Part shown: positions 35,396 to 45,022 of the stretch, one piece after another | Layout: each line of letters opens with the position of its first letter | How positions within the stretch are numbered: the first letter of the stretch is position 1 | Assembly: GCA_021773035.1 (NCBI GenBank) | Contig: JAJFKU010000002.1 | Location: 1-64,000 of the forward strand | Direction: 5' to 3' | Length of the DNA: 64,000 nt | Source of the DNA: Woeseiaceae bacterium | Lineage (GTDB): Bacteria > Pseudomonadota > Gammaproteobacteria > Steroidobacterales > Woeseiaceae | The notes under the pieces: generated by a model | Told to the model about the DNA's origin: nothing | What the model saw: only the letters and a program-made list of their open reading frames with translations | Databases searched by the model: none | Program-made: the position numbers and the translations under genes

Positions 35396-36325
35396 ATGGC
35401 TGGCGACGGACTGAAAACGAACTTCTGCGGTATTTCGATGGAATCTCCCATCGTGCTGCTCTCCGGATGTGTCGGCTTCGGAGAAGAATACACGCGCGTT
35501 GAGGGTTTCTCGAACGCCGATGTCGGCGCCGTCGTCCTCAAGGGAACCACCGGCGAGGCACGCCTGGGCAACCCGCCGCACCGTGTCTACGAAACGCCGG
35601 ACGGCATGCTGAATGCCATTGGTCTGCAGAACCCCGGGGTCGATAAGGTGGTCGATGACATTCTCCCGGGCCTGGATTTTTCGGAAACCCGCTTCTTCGC
35701 CAATGTTTCCGGCTCGACGATCGAAGAATACGAGCGCGTAACGAGGCGCTTCGACGACTCCGATATCGACGCCATCGAAATCAACATCTCCTGTCCCAAC
35801 GTCAAGGAAGGCGGTGTTCAGTTCGGCAATGATCCGCAGATGTCCGCCCGTGTTGTAGCCGCCTGCCGCGCGCAGACGTCGAAGCCGATTATTACCAAGT
35901 TGTCGCCTAATCAGACCGACATACAGGAAAATGCGCGGCTGTGCATCGAGGCGGGTACGGACGGTTTCGCGGTGATCAACACCCTGATGGGTATGGCGAT
36001 TGACGCTGAAACACGCAGGCCGGTTATTGGCAATGTACGCGGCGGCCTGTCCGGGCCGGCGATAAAGCCAATAGCGTTATTGAAAGTACAGCAGGTTTAT
36101 GAGGTCGCAAAAGCGCACGCTGTACCGATCATAGGGCAGGGCGGCATTACGACGGCAAGCGATGCGATTGAGTTTATGATCGCCGGCGCAAGCACGGTGG
36201 GGGTCGGCACAGCGCTATTCTACGACCCGCTGGCTTGCAGCAAAATCAATACCGGCATCGCCGACTACCTGACGCGACACAACATGGCTTCGGTTGCCGA
36301 TCTGACCGGGACGTTGACGCTCTAG
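35396..36325 (+). CDS. pyrD: Dihydroorotate dehydrogenase, class 1 type
   Basis: 309 residues. TIM-barrel flavoprotein with the class 1B pattern NISCPNVKEGGVQFG, where the cysteine replaces the serine base of class 2 enzymes. GTTGEARLGNPPHRVYETPDG near residue 50 and PIIGQGGITTASDAIEFMIAGA near 240 are split from the flavin site. Class 1B enzymes normally use a PyrK subunit, and no pyrK gene is adjacent. Either PyrK is elsewhere, or this is a class 1A-like enzyme or related dehydrogenase. Confidence 0.88.
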   Translation: MAGDGLKTNFCGISMESPIVLLSGCVGFGEEYTRVEGFSNADVGAVVLKGTTGEARLGNPPHRVYETPDGMLNAIGLQNPGVDKVVDDILPGLDFSETRFFANVSGSTIEEYERVTRRFDDSDIDAIEINISCPNVKEGGVQFGNDPQMSARVVAACRAQTSKPIITKLSPNQTDIQENARLCIEAGTDGFAVINTLMGMAIDAETRRPVIGNVRGGLSGPAIKPIALLKVQQVYEVAKAHAVPIIGQGGITTASDAIEFMIAGASTVGVGTALFYDPLACSKINTGIADYLTRHNMASVADLTGTLTL

Positions 36326-36392
36326 TCGCCTGGGCTGTCCGCTACCATGGGGCCGGTCGACGCAACAGCCGGTCCCAAGTATATTGAACACG

Positions 36393-37022
36393 ATGCGGGT
36401 CACCTGGTATTTCGATTTCATTTCACCGTTCGCCTATCTGCAATGCGAACGGCTCGATCGCCTGCCCGAGGGAACGCAAATCGAGTATCGGCCCATTCTT
36501 TTCGCCGCGCTGCTCAATCACTGGGGGCACAAAGGGCCGGCCGAGATTCCGTCCAAACGCCGTTTTACCTATCGACAGGCGCTGTGGATAGCACGCCGCA
36601 ACAATATCCCGTTTCGAGCACCACCGGCTCATCCGTTCAGTCCGCTCAACGCGCTGCGGCTTGCGATCGCACTGGGCTCTGAGGAAGACTCGGTGCGCTC
36701 GATATTCCGTCTTATCTGGGCAGAGGGTTATCGACCCGATCTTGCAGACAGCTGGAATACCATGGTCGAGCACCTGGACGCGCATGACGCCAGCAAACGA
36801 ATTGCTGACGCGGACATCAAGTCGACGCTGCGTACGAATACGGAGGAAGCTATTGCATTGGGCGTATTTGGCGTTCCGACCCTGGCGGTTGAGAGGGAGT
36901 TGTTCTGGGGCTTTGATATGACAGATATGGCGGCAGATTATCTTCGTGACCCCAGTGCTTTCAACGATACGGAAATGCAGAAGATAAGCCGTCTTCCCAT
37001 CGGGATCGAACGCCGCCAATGA
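36393..37022 (+). CDS. DsbA-like thioredoxin-fold protein, 2-hydroxychromene-2-carboxylate isomerase family
   Basis: 209 residues from the ATG at 36393; an in-frame TTG three codons upstream is less likely. MRVTWYFDFISPFAYL has serine where DsbA has C-x-x-C, as in the glutathione-dependent HCCA isomerase/kappa-GST family. LGVFGVPTLAVERELFWGFD carries the cis-proline and the substrate-proximal region. Such enzymes isomerise aromatic degradation intermediates, but no aromatic catabolic genes are nearby, so the substrate is open. Confidence 0.85.
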   Translation: MRVTWYFDFISPFAYLQCERLDRLPEGTQIEYRPILFAALLNHWGHKGPAEIPSKRRFTYRQALWIARRNNIPFRAPPAHPFSPLNALRLAIALGSEEDSVRSIFRLIWAEGYRPDLADSWNTMVEHLDAHDASKRIADADIKSTLRTNTEEAIALGVFGVPTLAVERELFWGFDMTDMAADYLRDPSAFNDTEMQKISRLPIGIERRQ

Positions 37023-37104
37023 GCGGCCGGTCGTAAACAAAGAGCGTTTCGTGATTTAATTGCCCGTACTGTGGTCACAAGGCTTCCCTGAGCGGGAGAA
37101 CGCC

Positions 37105-37683
37105 ATGTCGGATACGCCTCCTCGAAAAAAACGTATCGAACCGGAAATGCTGGTCGGTATTTCGGCTGTTTTCATCGGTATCTGCGCACTCTTTGTATCA
37201 CTGTATGAAACGAGCCTGATGCGCAAGGAGCAGCGGGCCTCGGTGGTCCCGTTACTGGAACTCAGCCGCTCCTACTTTGTGGAATCGAACGGCTCCGAGG
37301 AGCGCCGCGAGCGCCTGTATTTACAAGTCGAAAACGTCGGTATCGGACCCGCTCGTATCATGGATTTTCGCGTTACGGTAGACGGTTCGCCGAAACCAGG
37401 CTGGAATGCCGCGATGCAGTCGCTGCTCGATCGCGACGAGGCGATAAACTATTCTCAGTCGACGGTAAACGGGCGCACCGTTCCACCGGATCGAAGTATC
37501 AGAATGTTCGACCTCATCGACACCGAACTGACGCCGCAGATTATCGCTGAATTCGATCGGCTCGATTTCGAAGCCTGCTTTTGTTCGGTTTTCGACGAAT
37601 GCTGGACGTCGAGCTATTCAGGCTTTGGTGAAACGACACCGGTTGAGCACTGCCGGCAATCTGAAGAATCATTTCGCGAATAA
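37105..37683 (+). CDS. Conserved hypothetical single-pass membrane protein
   Basis: 192 residues from the ATG at 37105, which follows a GGGAGA ribosome site; upstream in-frame codons lack one. A basic N-terminus (SDTPPRKKRIE) precedes one membrane helix (MLVGISAVFIGICALFVSLY) and a soluble domain of about 150 residues with beta-strand character (ASVVPLLELSRSYF, LYLQVENVGIGPARIMDFRV). This layout of a helix, then a conserved VENVGxGPA strand, occurs in many uncharacterised bacterial proteins. No function can be assigned. Confidence 0.7.
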   Translation: MSDTPPRKKRIEPEMLVGISAVFIGICALFVSLYETSLMRKEQRASVVPLLELSRSYFVESNGSEERRERLYLQVENVGIGPARIMDFRVTVDGSPKPGWNAAMQSLLDRDEAINYSQSTVNGRTVPPDRSIRMFDLIDTELTPQIIAEFDRLDFEACFCSVFDECWTSSYSGFGETTPVEHCRQSEESFRE

Positions 37684-37700
37684 GCAGCGATTCACTGCCC

Positions 37701-38078
37701 ATGAAAACAACAACACTGTTCAGGCCTGTTGGCCCAAAAGAGCTTGAACTCATCGAGGCCGCCAACATGAAGACGTTTCCACCGCGTCTTCCGGAACAAC
37801 CCATTTTCTATCCCGTGCTAAACCAGGACTATGCTCGTCAGATCGCACGTGACTGGAACGTGAAGGCAAGCGGTTCCGGATTTGTGACGAAGTTCGAGGT
37901 AAACACCGAATACCTGCAGCAGTTTCCGGTTGAGGTGGTTGGCGGCTCGATACACGAGGAACTGTGGGTACCGGCGGAGCAGCTGGAGGAGTTCAACTCA
38001 TATATCGTCGGTGACATCGAGGTGGTTGAGTCTTTTGGTGAGGTTTCGCAGCGAAACAGGCCGGCCCGACCAAAATAG
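37701..38078 (+). CDS. ADP-ribosylation/crystallin J1-annotated small protein
   Basis: 125 residues, cytosolic. The conserved N-terminal LFRPVGPKELELIEA, the RLPEQPIFYPVLNQDYA segment, and the ARDWNVKASGSGFVTKFEV and LWVPAEQLEEFNSYIVG segments match a widespread small family commonly labelled ADP-ribosylation/crystallin J1. That label has no experimental backing that I know of. It starts 17 bp after the upstream membrane protein gene and could be co-transcribed with it. Confidence 0.72.
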   Translation: MKTTTLFRPVGPKELELIEAANMKTFPPRLPEQPIFYPVLNQDYARQIARDWNVKASGSGFVTKFEVNTEYLQQFPVEVVGGSIHEELWVPAEQLEEFNSYIVGDIEVVESFGEVSQRNRPARPK

Positions 38079-38174
38079 CCCGCAACAGGGCGCGCAAGGG
38101 CCGCTCACGTCAGGCTCTGGTTTTTCTGAAGTACAATGCGAGGTCTGTTTCCGAAAACCGCTTATGAGGCAGCC

Positions 38175-39941
38175 ATGCGTATAAACCACAGACTTTCCGC
38201 GTTGACTGCGGCCCTCTCCTGCGTCGTTGTCATAACAGCCTGCGAACAGCGCGGAGCGCTGATCGTGAGTTCTGCCGCCGATAAGGCGGCAGCAGTCACG
38301 ACGCTTGCTGATCGCTACTATGCCGAAACGCTGCAACGAACCCCGGAGGTTGCCTACTTTGCCGGGGTTGAGCCCGGCAGGCATGACCGTATCGAAGATA
38401 ATTCGACCGCGGCCAGACAGGCTGCGAACGCCGTTGTTGACGAGATATTCGAGCAACTGCAGTCCATCGAAGCCGCCTCGATCGCCGGACGGCCGGAGTG
38501 GATCACGCACGCCTATCTGTTACAGGAGCTGAATGCCTCGGTTGCGCAGCGGGTTTGCCGCAGCGACCTGTGGAGCGTTAATCAGATGGGCGGCTGGCAC
38601 TCCGCTTACGCGCAGATCGCTCAGCTGCAACCCGTCGGCAGCCCGGAGCTGCGTGAGCAATCGCTCACCCGCTGGTCGGGTTTCCCGGCTTACGTCAACA
38701 ATGAAATCGGACACCTGCAACGAGGTTTGAAACTGGGCTACTCGGCACCGCAGCCGGTTGTACGACGGGTTATCGAGCAGGTTGACGGTCTGCTTGCCCT
38801 CGAGGTCCAGCAATCGCCGTTCTATTCACCTGCGGCCAGGGACGACGACGAGGCGTTCGCAAAGGCCACTGGCGAGCTCGTATCCGGGCAGATCATTCCG
38901 GCCCTGGAGCGTTATCGCGATTTCCTTGCCGACACTTATCTCGGGGCTGCCCGAGCGGAGTTGTCCGTCACGGCGAACCCGGATGGCAGGGCCTGCTACG
39001 AAGCATCGCTTCGCGCCTACACGACGCTTGACCGCTCCGGCGAGGAAGTCTACGAACTGGGTAAGAAGACGGTCGCTGCGAATACGGCCCGGGTTGTTGA
39101 GTTTGGTAGCGGCGTCTACGGCCTGGACGATTTCGAGGCGATCATCGAGCGCGCAAACAATGACCCTGAAGACCGTTTCGACAGCGAAGAAGCGTTGCTG
39201 CAGTTCTCCCGCGACGCGGTTAAGCGCGCCGGGGCCGAGATGCCGAACTGGGTCGGCAACATGCCCGGCCAGCCAGTCGAGGTCGTGCCATTCCCGGAAC
39301 ATGAAGAAGGCACCGGGCGCTCGGCACACTACCGGCCGGGCTCGACGGAACGACCTGGCGAGTACCGCATCCCCCTCGACGGGGCTGAAGAGCGGTCTCT
39401 TGGCAGCGCCGAAACGACAGCGTTCCACGAAACATGGCCCGGCCACCATTTGCAGGTCGCCGTGGGGCAAGCCGTTGACGGGCTGCACCCCATCACACGA
39501 ATTATCTGGTTTTCGGGCCCGGGCGAGGGCTGGGCGCGCTACTCGGAGGCGCTGGCCGAGGAGATGGGGCTGTATGAGACTACTACGGGTCCGATCTCGC
39601 GCCGTGCCTGGCCGGCGCGCGGCATGGTCGTCGACCCGGGCATTCACCTGTACGGCTGGACTCGAGAGCAGGCCATTGCGTACATGACGGAGTCGGGACG
39701 CTTTTCCTCCGACACCGGCGAGGCAATGGTCGATCGCATCGCTATCCTCCCCGGGCAGCTTACCGCGTACGATTCCGGCGGACTGGAAATTTTTGCGCTT
39801 CGCGAACAGGCCGAACTCGCGCTGGGCGATGACTTCGACATTCGGGATTTTCACGATCGCGTGCTGGAAAACGGCGTGATCCCTTTGCTGCAGTTACGCG
39901 CTCATATTGAAGCGTGGATTGCCGATCACAACACACCATAG
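38175..39941 (+). CDS. DUF885 metallopeptidase-like lipoprotein
   Basis: 588 residues from the ATG at 38175, where a lipoprotein signal begins (LSALTAALSCVVVITAC). The DUF885 domain fills the rest and contains the family motif FHETWPGHHLQ (H-E-x-x-P-G-H-H) in the C-terminal half, then GEGWARYSEALAEEMGLY. DUF885 proteins are predicted zinc peptidases. They occur in multiple copies in xanthomonad-like gammaproteobacteria. The DUF1304 gene follows after 12 bp. Confidence 0.88.
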   Translation: MRINHRLSALTAALSCVVVITACEQRGALIVSSAADKAAAVTTLADRYYAETLQRTPEVAYFAGVEPGRHDRIEDNSTAARQAANAVVDEIFEQLQSIEAASIAGRPEWITHAYLLQELNASVAQRVCRSDLWSVNQMGGWHSAYAQIAQLQPVGSPELREQSLTRWSGFPAYVNNEIGHLQRGLKLGYSAPQPVVRRVIEQVDGLLALEVQQSPFYSPAARDDDEAFAKATGELVSGQIIPALERYRDFLADTYLGAARAELSVTANPDGRACYEASLRAYTTLDRSGEEVYELGKKTVAANTARVVEFGSGVYGLDDFEAIIERANNDPEDRFDSEEALLQFSRDAVKRAGAEMPNWVGNMPGQPVEVVPFPEHEEGTGRSAHYRPGSTERPGEYRIPLDGAEERSLGSAETTAFHETWPGHHLQVAVGQAVDGLHPITRIIWFSGPGEGWARYSEALAEEMGLYETTTGPISRRAWPARGMVVDPGIHLYGWTREQAIAYMTESGRFSSDTGEAMVDRIAILPGQLTAYDSGGLEIFALREQAELALGDDFDIRDFHDRVLENGVIPLLQLRAHIEAWIADHNTP

Positions 39942-39953
39942 GCGGCAGATAAC

Positions 39954-40319
39954 ATGAAGAAGATCGCAAACTTGTTGGTAGCGTTCGTAGCACTCGAACA
40001 CATCGGTTTCCTGGTACTGGAGATGTTTCTCTGGACAACGCCCACCGGCCAGCGGGTCTTTGGATTGACGCCGGAGTTTGCACAGCAGTCGTCTGCGCTT
40101 GCGGCAAACCAGGGGCTCTACAACGGCTTTCTTGCCGCGGGTTTGATTTGGGGTCTGCTGCGAAAACAGGACTCTCACGCCGTTAAGGTTTTCTTTCTTT
40201 GCTGCATAGTCATTGCCGCGATATTCGGTGCTCTGACCGCGAAGGCATCGATCCTGTTCGTTCAGGGCATGCCGGCCTTTGTCGCCTTGTTGTTGGTCGT
40301 TTCCGCCCGTAAGGACTAG
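39954..40319 (+). CDS. DUF1304 small membrane protein
   Basis: 121 residues with four membrane helices. The family pattern is clear: VALEHIGFLVLEMFLW at the N-terminus and ANQGLYNGFLAAGLIWGLL in the middle. The function is unknown; DUF1304 proteins are small integral membrane proteins sometimes annotated as epimerases in error. It probably shares a transcript with the DUF885 gene and converges on ntrC. Confidence 0.85.
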   Translation: MKKIANLLVAFVALEHIGFLVLEMFLWTTPTGQRVFGLTPEFAQQSSALAANQGLYNGFLAAGLIWGLLRKQDSHAVKVFFLCCIVIAAIFGALTAKASILFVQGMPAFVALLLVVSARKD

Positions 40320-40363
40320 GCCGGACACCGGGAAACCCGGGCGAAAAGGAAGCGCTTCGGACT

Positions 40364-41764
40364 CTAGTCCAGATGCAGCGCCTTCATTTTCCGGGCCAGC
40401 GTGTTTCTGCCCCAGCCCAGGAGCTTTGCCGCTTCCTGGCGGTGACCGTTGGTTTGTGACATCGCCGTTTCGATCAGGGTTTTCTCGAATTCCGGCATGG
40501 CCTGATCGAGCAGCGCAACTTCGTTGTTGCGAATCTGGCGTTCCGCCCAGCTGGCCAGGAGCCGCGTCCATTCTTTCGTCGCGCGTTGCGGCGATTCCCT
40601 ACCGCCCAGGTCGCCGGGCACGTCCTCGGCGGTAATCACGCCGCCCGGTGCCGTCACTGTCAATCGCCGGGATGCGTTCACCAGTTGGCGAACGTTTCCA
40701 GGCCAGGCGAAGTTCTGCAACGCATCAAGTGCTTCGGTATCTATCGCCTTCGCCGGTGTACCAAGCTCCTCGGCTGCCTCGGCGAGGTAGTGAGCCAGTA
40801 ACAGCGGTATGTCTTCGCGGCGCTGCCTGAGCGGTGGCGTGTTAATGCGTATCACGTTCAGGCGGTGATAGAGGTCCTCGCGAAAGCGTGCCTCTTTTAC
40901 GGCCCTGGCCAGGCCCTGGTTGGTCGCCGCTATAACGCGTACATCCACCTTGATCGGCGTCTGGCCGCCGACGCGGTAAAACTCGCTTTCGGCGAGAACG
41001 CGTAACAATCGCGTCTGCAGCGCCGGCGACATGTCGCCGATTTCGTCAAGGAACAGGGTGCCGCCGTTGGCTTGCTCGAAACGACCGATGCGTCTTGCGT
41101 CTGCGCCGGTAAAAGCGCCTTTCTCATGGCCGAACAGCTCGGACTCGAGTAGCTCTGAAGCAATCGCCGAGGTGTTAAGTGCGACGAAGGTATTGTTCGC
41201 GCGAGGACTGTGATCGTGCAGCGCGCGTGCGACGAGTTCCTTGCCGGTTCCGGACTCGCCGGTAATCAGTACCGTCATGCTGGACCCGGCCAACCTTCCT
41301 ATCGAACGAAACACCTCCTGCATTGCCGGAGCCTGACCGATCATCGATGCAATGGCGCCCGGCGCTTCCGCAGCCGGGCCATCCTCTACGCCGGCGATGC
41401 GGGCCGCTTTGCGGACCAGTTCCACCGCCTCGTCGATATCGAAGGGTTTGGGCAGGTATTCGAAGGCGCCGCCTTTGTAGGCCGCCACGGCGTTTTCGAG
41501 ATCGGAATGCGCGGTCATGACAATAATCGGCAGTTCGGGCCGCGTGTCGCCGAGGCGATCGAGCAGCACGAAGCCGCTCATGCCTGGCATGCGGACGTCG
41601 GTAATCAGGACATCCGGTGCGGCTTCATCGATCGCTTCAAGCAGGTGTTCGGCACGCTCAAAACTACGCGTATCCATATCGGCCTGTTTTAGCGCTTTTT
41701 CGAGCACCCAGCGAACCGACTGGTCGTCGTCGACGATCCACACATTCAGGCGGCGGCTAGTCAT
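40364..41764 (-). CDS. ntrC: Nitrogen regulation response regulator NtrC (NR-I)
   Basis: 466 residues from the ATG at 41764, which overlaps the ntrB stop by 8 bp. Receiver domain with the phospho-acceptor Asp56 (LITDVRMPG), sigma-54 activator AAA+ domain with Walker A GESGTGKE (169-176) and the sigma-54-contacting GAFTGA loop (216-221), and a Fis-type C-terminal HTH (QEAAKLLGWGRNTLARKMK). It activates nitrogen-limitation promoters; two candidate binding sites lie upstream of glnA in this window. Confidence 0.96.
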   Translation of the reverse strand: MTSRRLNVWIVDDDQSVRWVLEKALKQADMDTRSFERAEHLLEAIDEAAPDVLITDVRMPGMSGFVLLDRLGDTRPELPIIVMTAHSDLENAVAAYKGGAFEYLPKPFDIDEAVELVRKAARIAGVEDGPAAEAPGAIASMIGQAPAMQEVFRSIGRLAGSSMTVLITGESGTGKELVARALHDHSPRANNTFVALNTSAIASELLESELFGHEKGAFTGADARRIGRFEQANGGTLFLDEIGDMSPALQTRLLRVLAESEFYRVGGQTPIKVDVRVIAATNQGLARAVKEARFREDLYHRLNVIRINTPPLRQRREDIPLLLAHYLAEAAEELGTPAKAIDTEALDALQNFAWPGNVRQLVNASRRLTVTAPGGVITAEDVPGDLGGRESPQRATKEWTRLLASWAERQIRNNEVALLDQAMPEFEKTLIETAMSQTNGHRQEAAKLLGWGRNTLARKMKALHLD

Positions 41765-42818
41765 CGCGAACCACTTGCTGCAGCGGTATGCGGACCATAA
41801 AGATGGTGCGACCGGGACGACTTTCAAACTCGATCAGGCCGCCGTGGCGACTGATCAGCTCCTGTGCCGCAGGCAGTCCAAGGCCGGTCCCTTCGGGCCG
41901 GGTTGTCACCAGCGGGTAAAAAATGGAGTCCTGCATATCGACCGGGATACCGGGTCCGTCGTCCTCGATCTCAATGGACGCAATGACACGATGGCGGGCG
42001 TTGCCAATCGTGAAGTTGGTGACGGCGCGGCTGCGAAGCGTCAGGGTACCCTGCCCGGCCAGCGCGGCAGCGGCGTTACGTACCAGGTTGAGAAGTGCCT
42101 GGATCATCTGGTCGCGGTCAAGACCTATGAGCGGTAAACCCGGATCGTAATCGCGGCGGATGTTCACGTTGCGCTGGTCTTCGGCAGCGATGATTCGCAG
42201 CACGTACTCAAGTAGTTCATGCACGTTCACGGGCTGTTTGTTCGGTGGCCCGCCGGGTCCCAGCAAAGTGTCGACGAGCGCGGCGAGACGGTCTGTTTCG
42301 CTAATGACGACGTCGGTGTATTCGCGAAGTTCGGCGTCGGATAACTGCCTTTCGAGCAGCTGGGCCGCACCGCGGATACCGCCCAGCGGATTTTTAATTT
42401 CATGCGCGAGCTGGCGAATCATTTGCCGGCCAGCACCATGCTGGATCAGCAGCGCGTTCTCGCGGCTGATTTGGGCGCGACGCGTCACGTCGGTAATCTC
42501 GACCAGCAAACAGGCGTTGTCCGCAACAATCGGCGATACGCGACAGTCGACAATACGCTCATCGTTGTGCACCTCGCTGGGCGCCAGCCGCATTTCGTTG
42601 GCGTAGTGATCGCCGCTGGCAGCAACGCGGGCAAGAATGTCGCGCATCTCCGGTTCGTCATCGACCAGCTGCAGCAGGGACTGACCGCGGGCGCGACGTT
42701 CGCTGATGCCGAGGATATTTTCAGCCGCCGCGTTCAACGCGACTATAAGTAAGTGTTGGTCGAGGAGGATAACCCCCGAGCTCAGCGAGTCGAGAATATT
42801 GGGCGCATTCCTGCGCAG
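41757..42818 (-). CDS. glnL: Nitrogen regulation sensor kinase NtrB (GlnL)
   Basis: PAS domain (about 5-105, NILDSLSSGVILLDQ), HisKA with the phosphorylated histidine in LAHEIKNPLGGIRG, and a HATPase domain with EDDGPGIP and GTGLGLPAAQELI. It phosphorylates NtrC under nitrogen limitation and dephosphorylates it with PII. The start is problematic: the frame has no ATG, GTG or TTG between the PAS domain and a GTG at 43106, 240 bp inside the DUF4124 gene. A CTG at 42818 gives 353 residues and places the histidine at 139, as in E. coli GlnL (349 residues); this is the preferred start, with no clear ribosome site. Confidence 0.9.
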   Translation of the reverse strand: MRRNAPNILDSLSSGVILLDQHLLIVALNAAAENILGISERRARGQSLLQLVDDEPEMRDILARVAASGDHYANEMRLAPSEVHNDERIVDCRVSPIVADNACLLVEITDVTRRAQISRENALLIQHGAGRQMIRQLAHEIKNPLGGIRGAAQLLERQLSDAELREYTDVVISETDRLAALVDTLLGPGGPPNKQPVNVHELLEYVLRIIAAEDQRNVNIRRDYDPGLPLIGLDRDQMIQALLNLVRNAAAALAGQGTLTLRSRAVTNFTIGNARHRVIASIEIEDDGPGIPVDMQDSIFYPLVTTRPEGTGLGLPAAQELISRHGGLIEFESRPGRTIFMVRIPLQQVVRDD

Positions 42819-42865
42819 TGTGCCGTCATCGTCGGAGCCGGACGGTCGAGGTTTGGGTGGCTTGT

Positions 42866-43384
42866 CTAAAACACCGTGTTCTGTTGTACGTAAAAGCGGC
42901 TCGGTCGACTGCGGATTATCAGCTTGCCCGTCTCGTCGATCACCTCCGCCTGCAGGTTGTGCACGCCGCGATACACCTCCTGTAACTGAAAGTTCGCGCC
43001 GCTGACTATTTGCGGCGTGCCATCGAAGTACACCCGCACCTGATGCCCGGGTTTCAGCTCCGGTGTCACTTGCACCGACACCGAGAGACTGCCTTCTATG
43101 TTCCACAGCGTTTCTTCTGCGGCCGGGCTGACGATGTCGATGCTTTCGTAGCTGTCGGGCGCCGCTGCCGACGCGGTATCGTCGTCTGCCGACGTAGTAG
43201 CCGGCTGAGTCGCCGGTCTTGGGCGCGGACCGCTGGATTCACCGAGGTCGATAAGCCTTGCCCCGGGCTGTGGCCGATCGGAATAGTGAACGACGCCGTT
43301 CTCATCGGTCCACGTATAAGCTTCCGCGAACGCAGCGGCGGTGGCCAGCAGGCCCAGCAAGACGAAAATCGAGCGTTTTTCCAT
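42866..43384 (-). CDS. DUF4124 domain periplasmic protein
   Basis: 172 residues. A signal peptide (FVLLGLLATAAAFAEA) is followed by the DUF4124 motif YTWTDENGVVHYSDRPQPGA and a second beta-rich region (VTPELKPGHQVRVYFDG). DUF4124 proteins are exported and of unknown function, frequently found between glnA and ntrBC in gammaproteobacteria. No membrane segment beyond the signal. Confidence 0.88.
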   Translation of the reverse strand: MEKRSIFVLLGLLATAAAFAEAYTWTDENGVVHYSDRPQPGARLIDLGESSGPRPRPATQPATTSADDDTASAAAPDSYESIDIVSPAAEETLWNIEGSLSVSVQVTPELKPGHQVRVYFDGTPQIVSGANFQLQEVYRGVHNLQAEVIDETGKLIIRSRPSRFYVQQNTVF

Positions 43385-43427
43385 GGGGTTAGCATAGCAG
43401 CGTAATCAGGATTTTGGGTAGAATCCA

Positions 43428-43444
43428 GGCGGCAAAATGCCGCC
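43428..43444. terminator. Possible weak terminator between glnA and the DUF4124 gene
   Basis: GGCGGC, loop AAAAT, GCCGCC gives a perfect 6-bp stem 20 bp beyond the glnA stop. No T run follows on the minus strand, so termination would be inefficient and might allow read-through into DUF4124-ntrBC. Confidence 0.35.
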
Positions 43445-43463
43445 CGGGTCACACTTTTTGCAC

Positions 43464-44873
43464 CTACAGGCTGTAATACATGTCGAATTCGACCGGATGC
43501 GTGGCCATTCGCAGCCGGGTTACGTCTTCCATCTTCAGGTCGATATAGGCGTCGATCAGGTCGTCACTGAACACTCCGCCAGCCTTCAGGAAGCCCCGGT
43601 CCTGATCGAGCGCACCCAGCGCCTCGTCCAGCGAGAATGCAACCAGCTGCAGTTCCTTTTCTTCCTCGGGCGGCAGGTCGTAAAGATCTTTGTCCATTGC
43701 ATCGCCCGGATGGATCTTGTTCTGGATGCCGTCGAGCCCTGCCATCATCAAGGCAGCGAACGCGAGGTAGGGATTGGCCGTCGAGTCCGGGAACCGCACT
43801 TCGACGCGGCGTCCCTTCGGGTTGGCGATGTAGGGTATACGAATCGATGCGGAACGATTGCGCGCCGAGTAGGCCAGTATGGTCGGTGCTTCGAAACCGG
43901 GAACCAGTCGCTTGTAGCTGTTGGTTGACGGATTTGCGAAGGCGTTGATCGCTTTGGCGTGTTTGATCACACCGCCGATATAGAACAGTGCCATTTCAGA
44001 AAGGCCGCCATAACCGTCGCCCGAGAACAGGTTCTCGCCGTCCTTGAACAGGGACTGATGCACGTGCATGCCGTTGCCATTGTCCCCAACCAGCGGTTTG
44101 GGCATAAACGTCGCGGTCTTTCCGTAGGCGTGCGCAACATTGTGAACGGCGTACTTCATCACCTGAACTTCGTCCGCCTTGCGGATCAAGGTGTTGAATT
44201 TAGTACCAATTTCACACTGCCCCGCGGTTCCGACTTCATGGTGATGCACTTCGGTCTCGACGCCCATTTCCTCGATAGCGAGGCACATGGACGAACGCAG
44301 ATCGTGCAATGAGTCGACCGGGGGAACCGGAAAGTAGCCTCCCTTGACGCCGGGCCGGTGGCCGATGTTGCCCTCTTCGAAATGATGCGACGAACTCCAC
44401 GCGCCTTCTTCGGAGTCGATCGCATAGGATGCACCTTTCATTGCATCCTCCCACTTCACGCTGTCGAAAACGAAGAACTCGTTTTCCGGGCCGAAGAACG
44501 CCGCGTCCGCAACGCCGGTCGACTCGAGATACGCCTGAGCGCGAGCCGCCAGGGAGCGAGGGCAACGATCGTAACCGCGCATGGTAGCCGGTTCCACAAC
44601 ATCGCAGCGAATATTCAGTGTCGTTTCGTCGGTAAAGATATCGAGCACCGCCGACGCGGCATCGGGCATCAGAATCATGTCCGACTCGTTAATGCCTTTC
44701 CAGCCGGAGATCGACGAGCCGTCGAACATCTTGCCGTCCTCAAAGACGTCGTCGTCGATCGTGTGTGCGGGTACGGTGACGTGTTGTTCTTTGCCGATTG
44801 TGTCGGTAAAACGAAAATCGACGAATTTGACCTCAGCGTCTTTGATGAGGGCGAGTACCTCTGCGGGCGTCAT
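43464..44873 (-). CDS. glnA: Glutamine synthetase, type I-beta
   Basis: 469 residues, as for E. coli GlnA. It condenses glutamate and ammonia with ATP. The [13 protein letters not shown] stretch, the [11 protein letters not shown] active-site segment, the [11 protein letters not shown] loop and the [10 protein letters not shown] latch are intact. Tyr398 in [10 protein letters not shown] is the adenylylation site, so activity is probably controlled by GlnE. It is transcribed from a sigma-54 promoter with two upstream NtrC sites, and ntrBC follow downstream on the same strand. Confidence 0.97.
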   Translation of the reverse strand: MTPAEVLALIKDAEVKFVDFRFTDTIGKEQHVTVPAHTIDDDVFEDGKMFDGSSISGWKGINESDMILMPDAASAVLDIFTDETTLNIRCDVVEPATMRGYDRCPRSLAARAQAYLESTGVADAAFFGPENEFFVFDSVKWEDAMKGASYAIDSEEGAWSSSHHFEEGNIGHRPGVKGGYFPVPPVDSLHDLRSSMCLAIEEMGVETEVHHHEVGTAGQCEIGTKFNTLIRKADEVQVMKYAVHNVAHAYGKTATFMPKPLVGDNGNGMHVHQSLFKDGENLFSGDGYGGLSEMALFYIGGVIKHAKAINAFANPSTNSYKRLVPGFEAPTILAYSARNRSASIRIPYIANPKGRRVEVRFPDSTANPYLAFAALMMAGLDGIQNKIHPGDAMDKDLYDLPPEEEKELQLVAFSLDEALGALDQDRGFLKAGGVFSDDLIDAYIDLKMEDVTRLRMATHPVEFDMYYSL

Positions 44874-44944
44874 GGATCTTTCCTCCGGGTGATGAATCGG
44901 TCCTAAGAATGACCGCGTCAGGGCGGCCTGTTAACACCAGTCAT

Positions 44945-44960
44945 TGCAGAAAGCGTGCCA
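44945..44960 (-). promoter_or_regulatory. Sigma-54 promoter of glnA
   Basis: On the minus strand TGGCACGCTTTCTGCA has the invariant GG-N10-GC of -24/-12 promoters and matches TGGCACG of the consensus exactly. It lies about 70 bp before the glnA start, predicting transcription from near 44934. Confidence 0.88.
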
Positions 44961-45022
44961 AAATGGTGCGGGCCGTAAACCCTTGTTTAATAGGTATTTA
45001 CGCGTGTTACTCAACGGCGGAA

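Noticed and set aside
38826..39854. Minus-strand open frame of 342 codons opposite the DUF885 gene
   Set aside because: Shadow of a conserved gene carrying the H-E-x-x-P-G-H-H motif.
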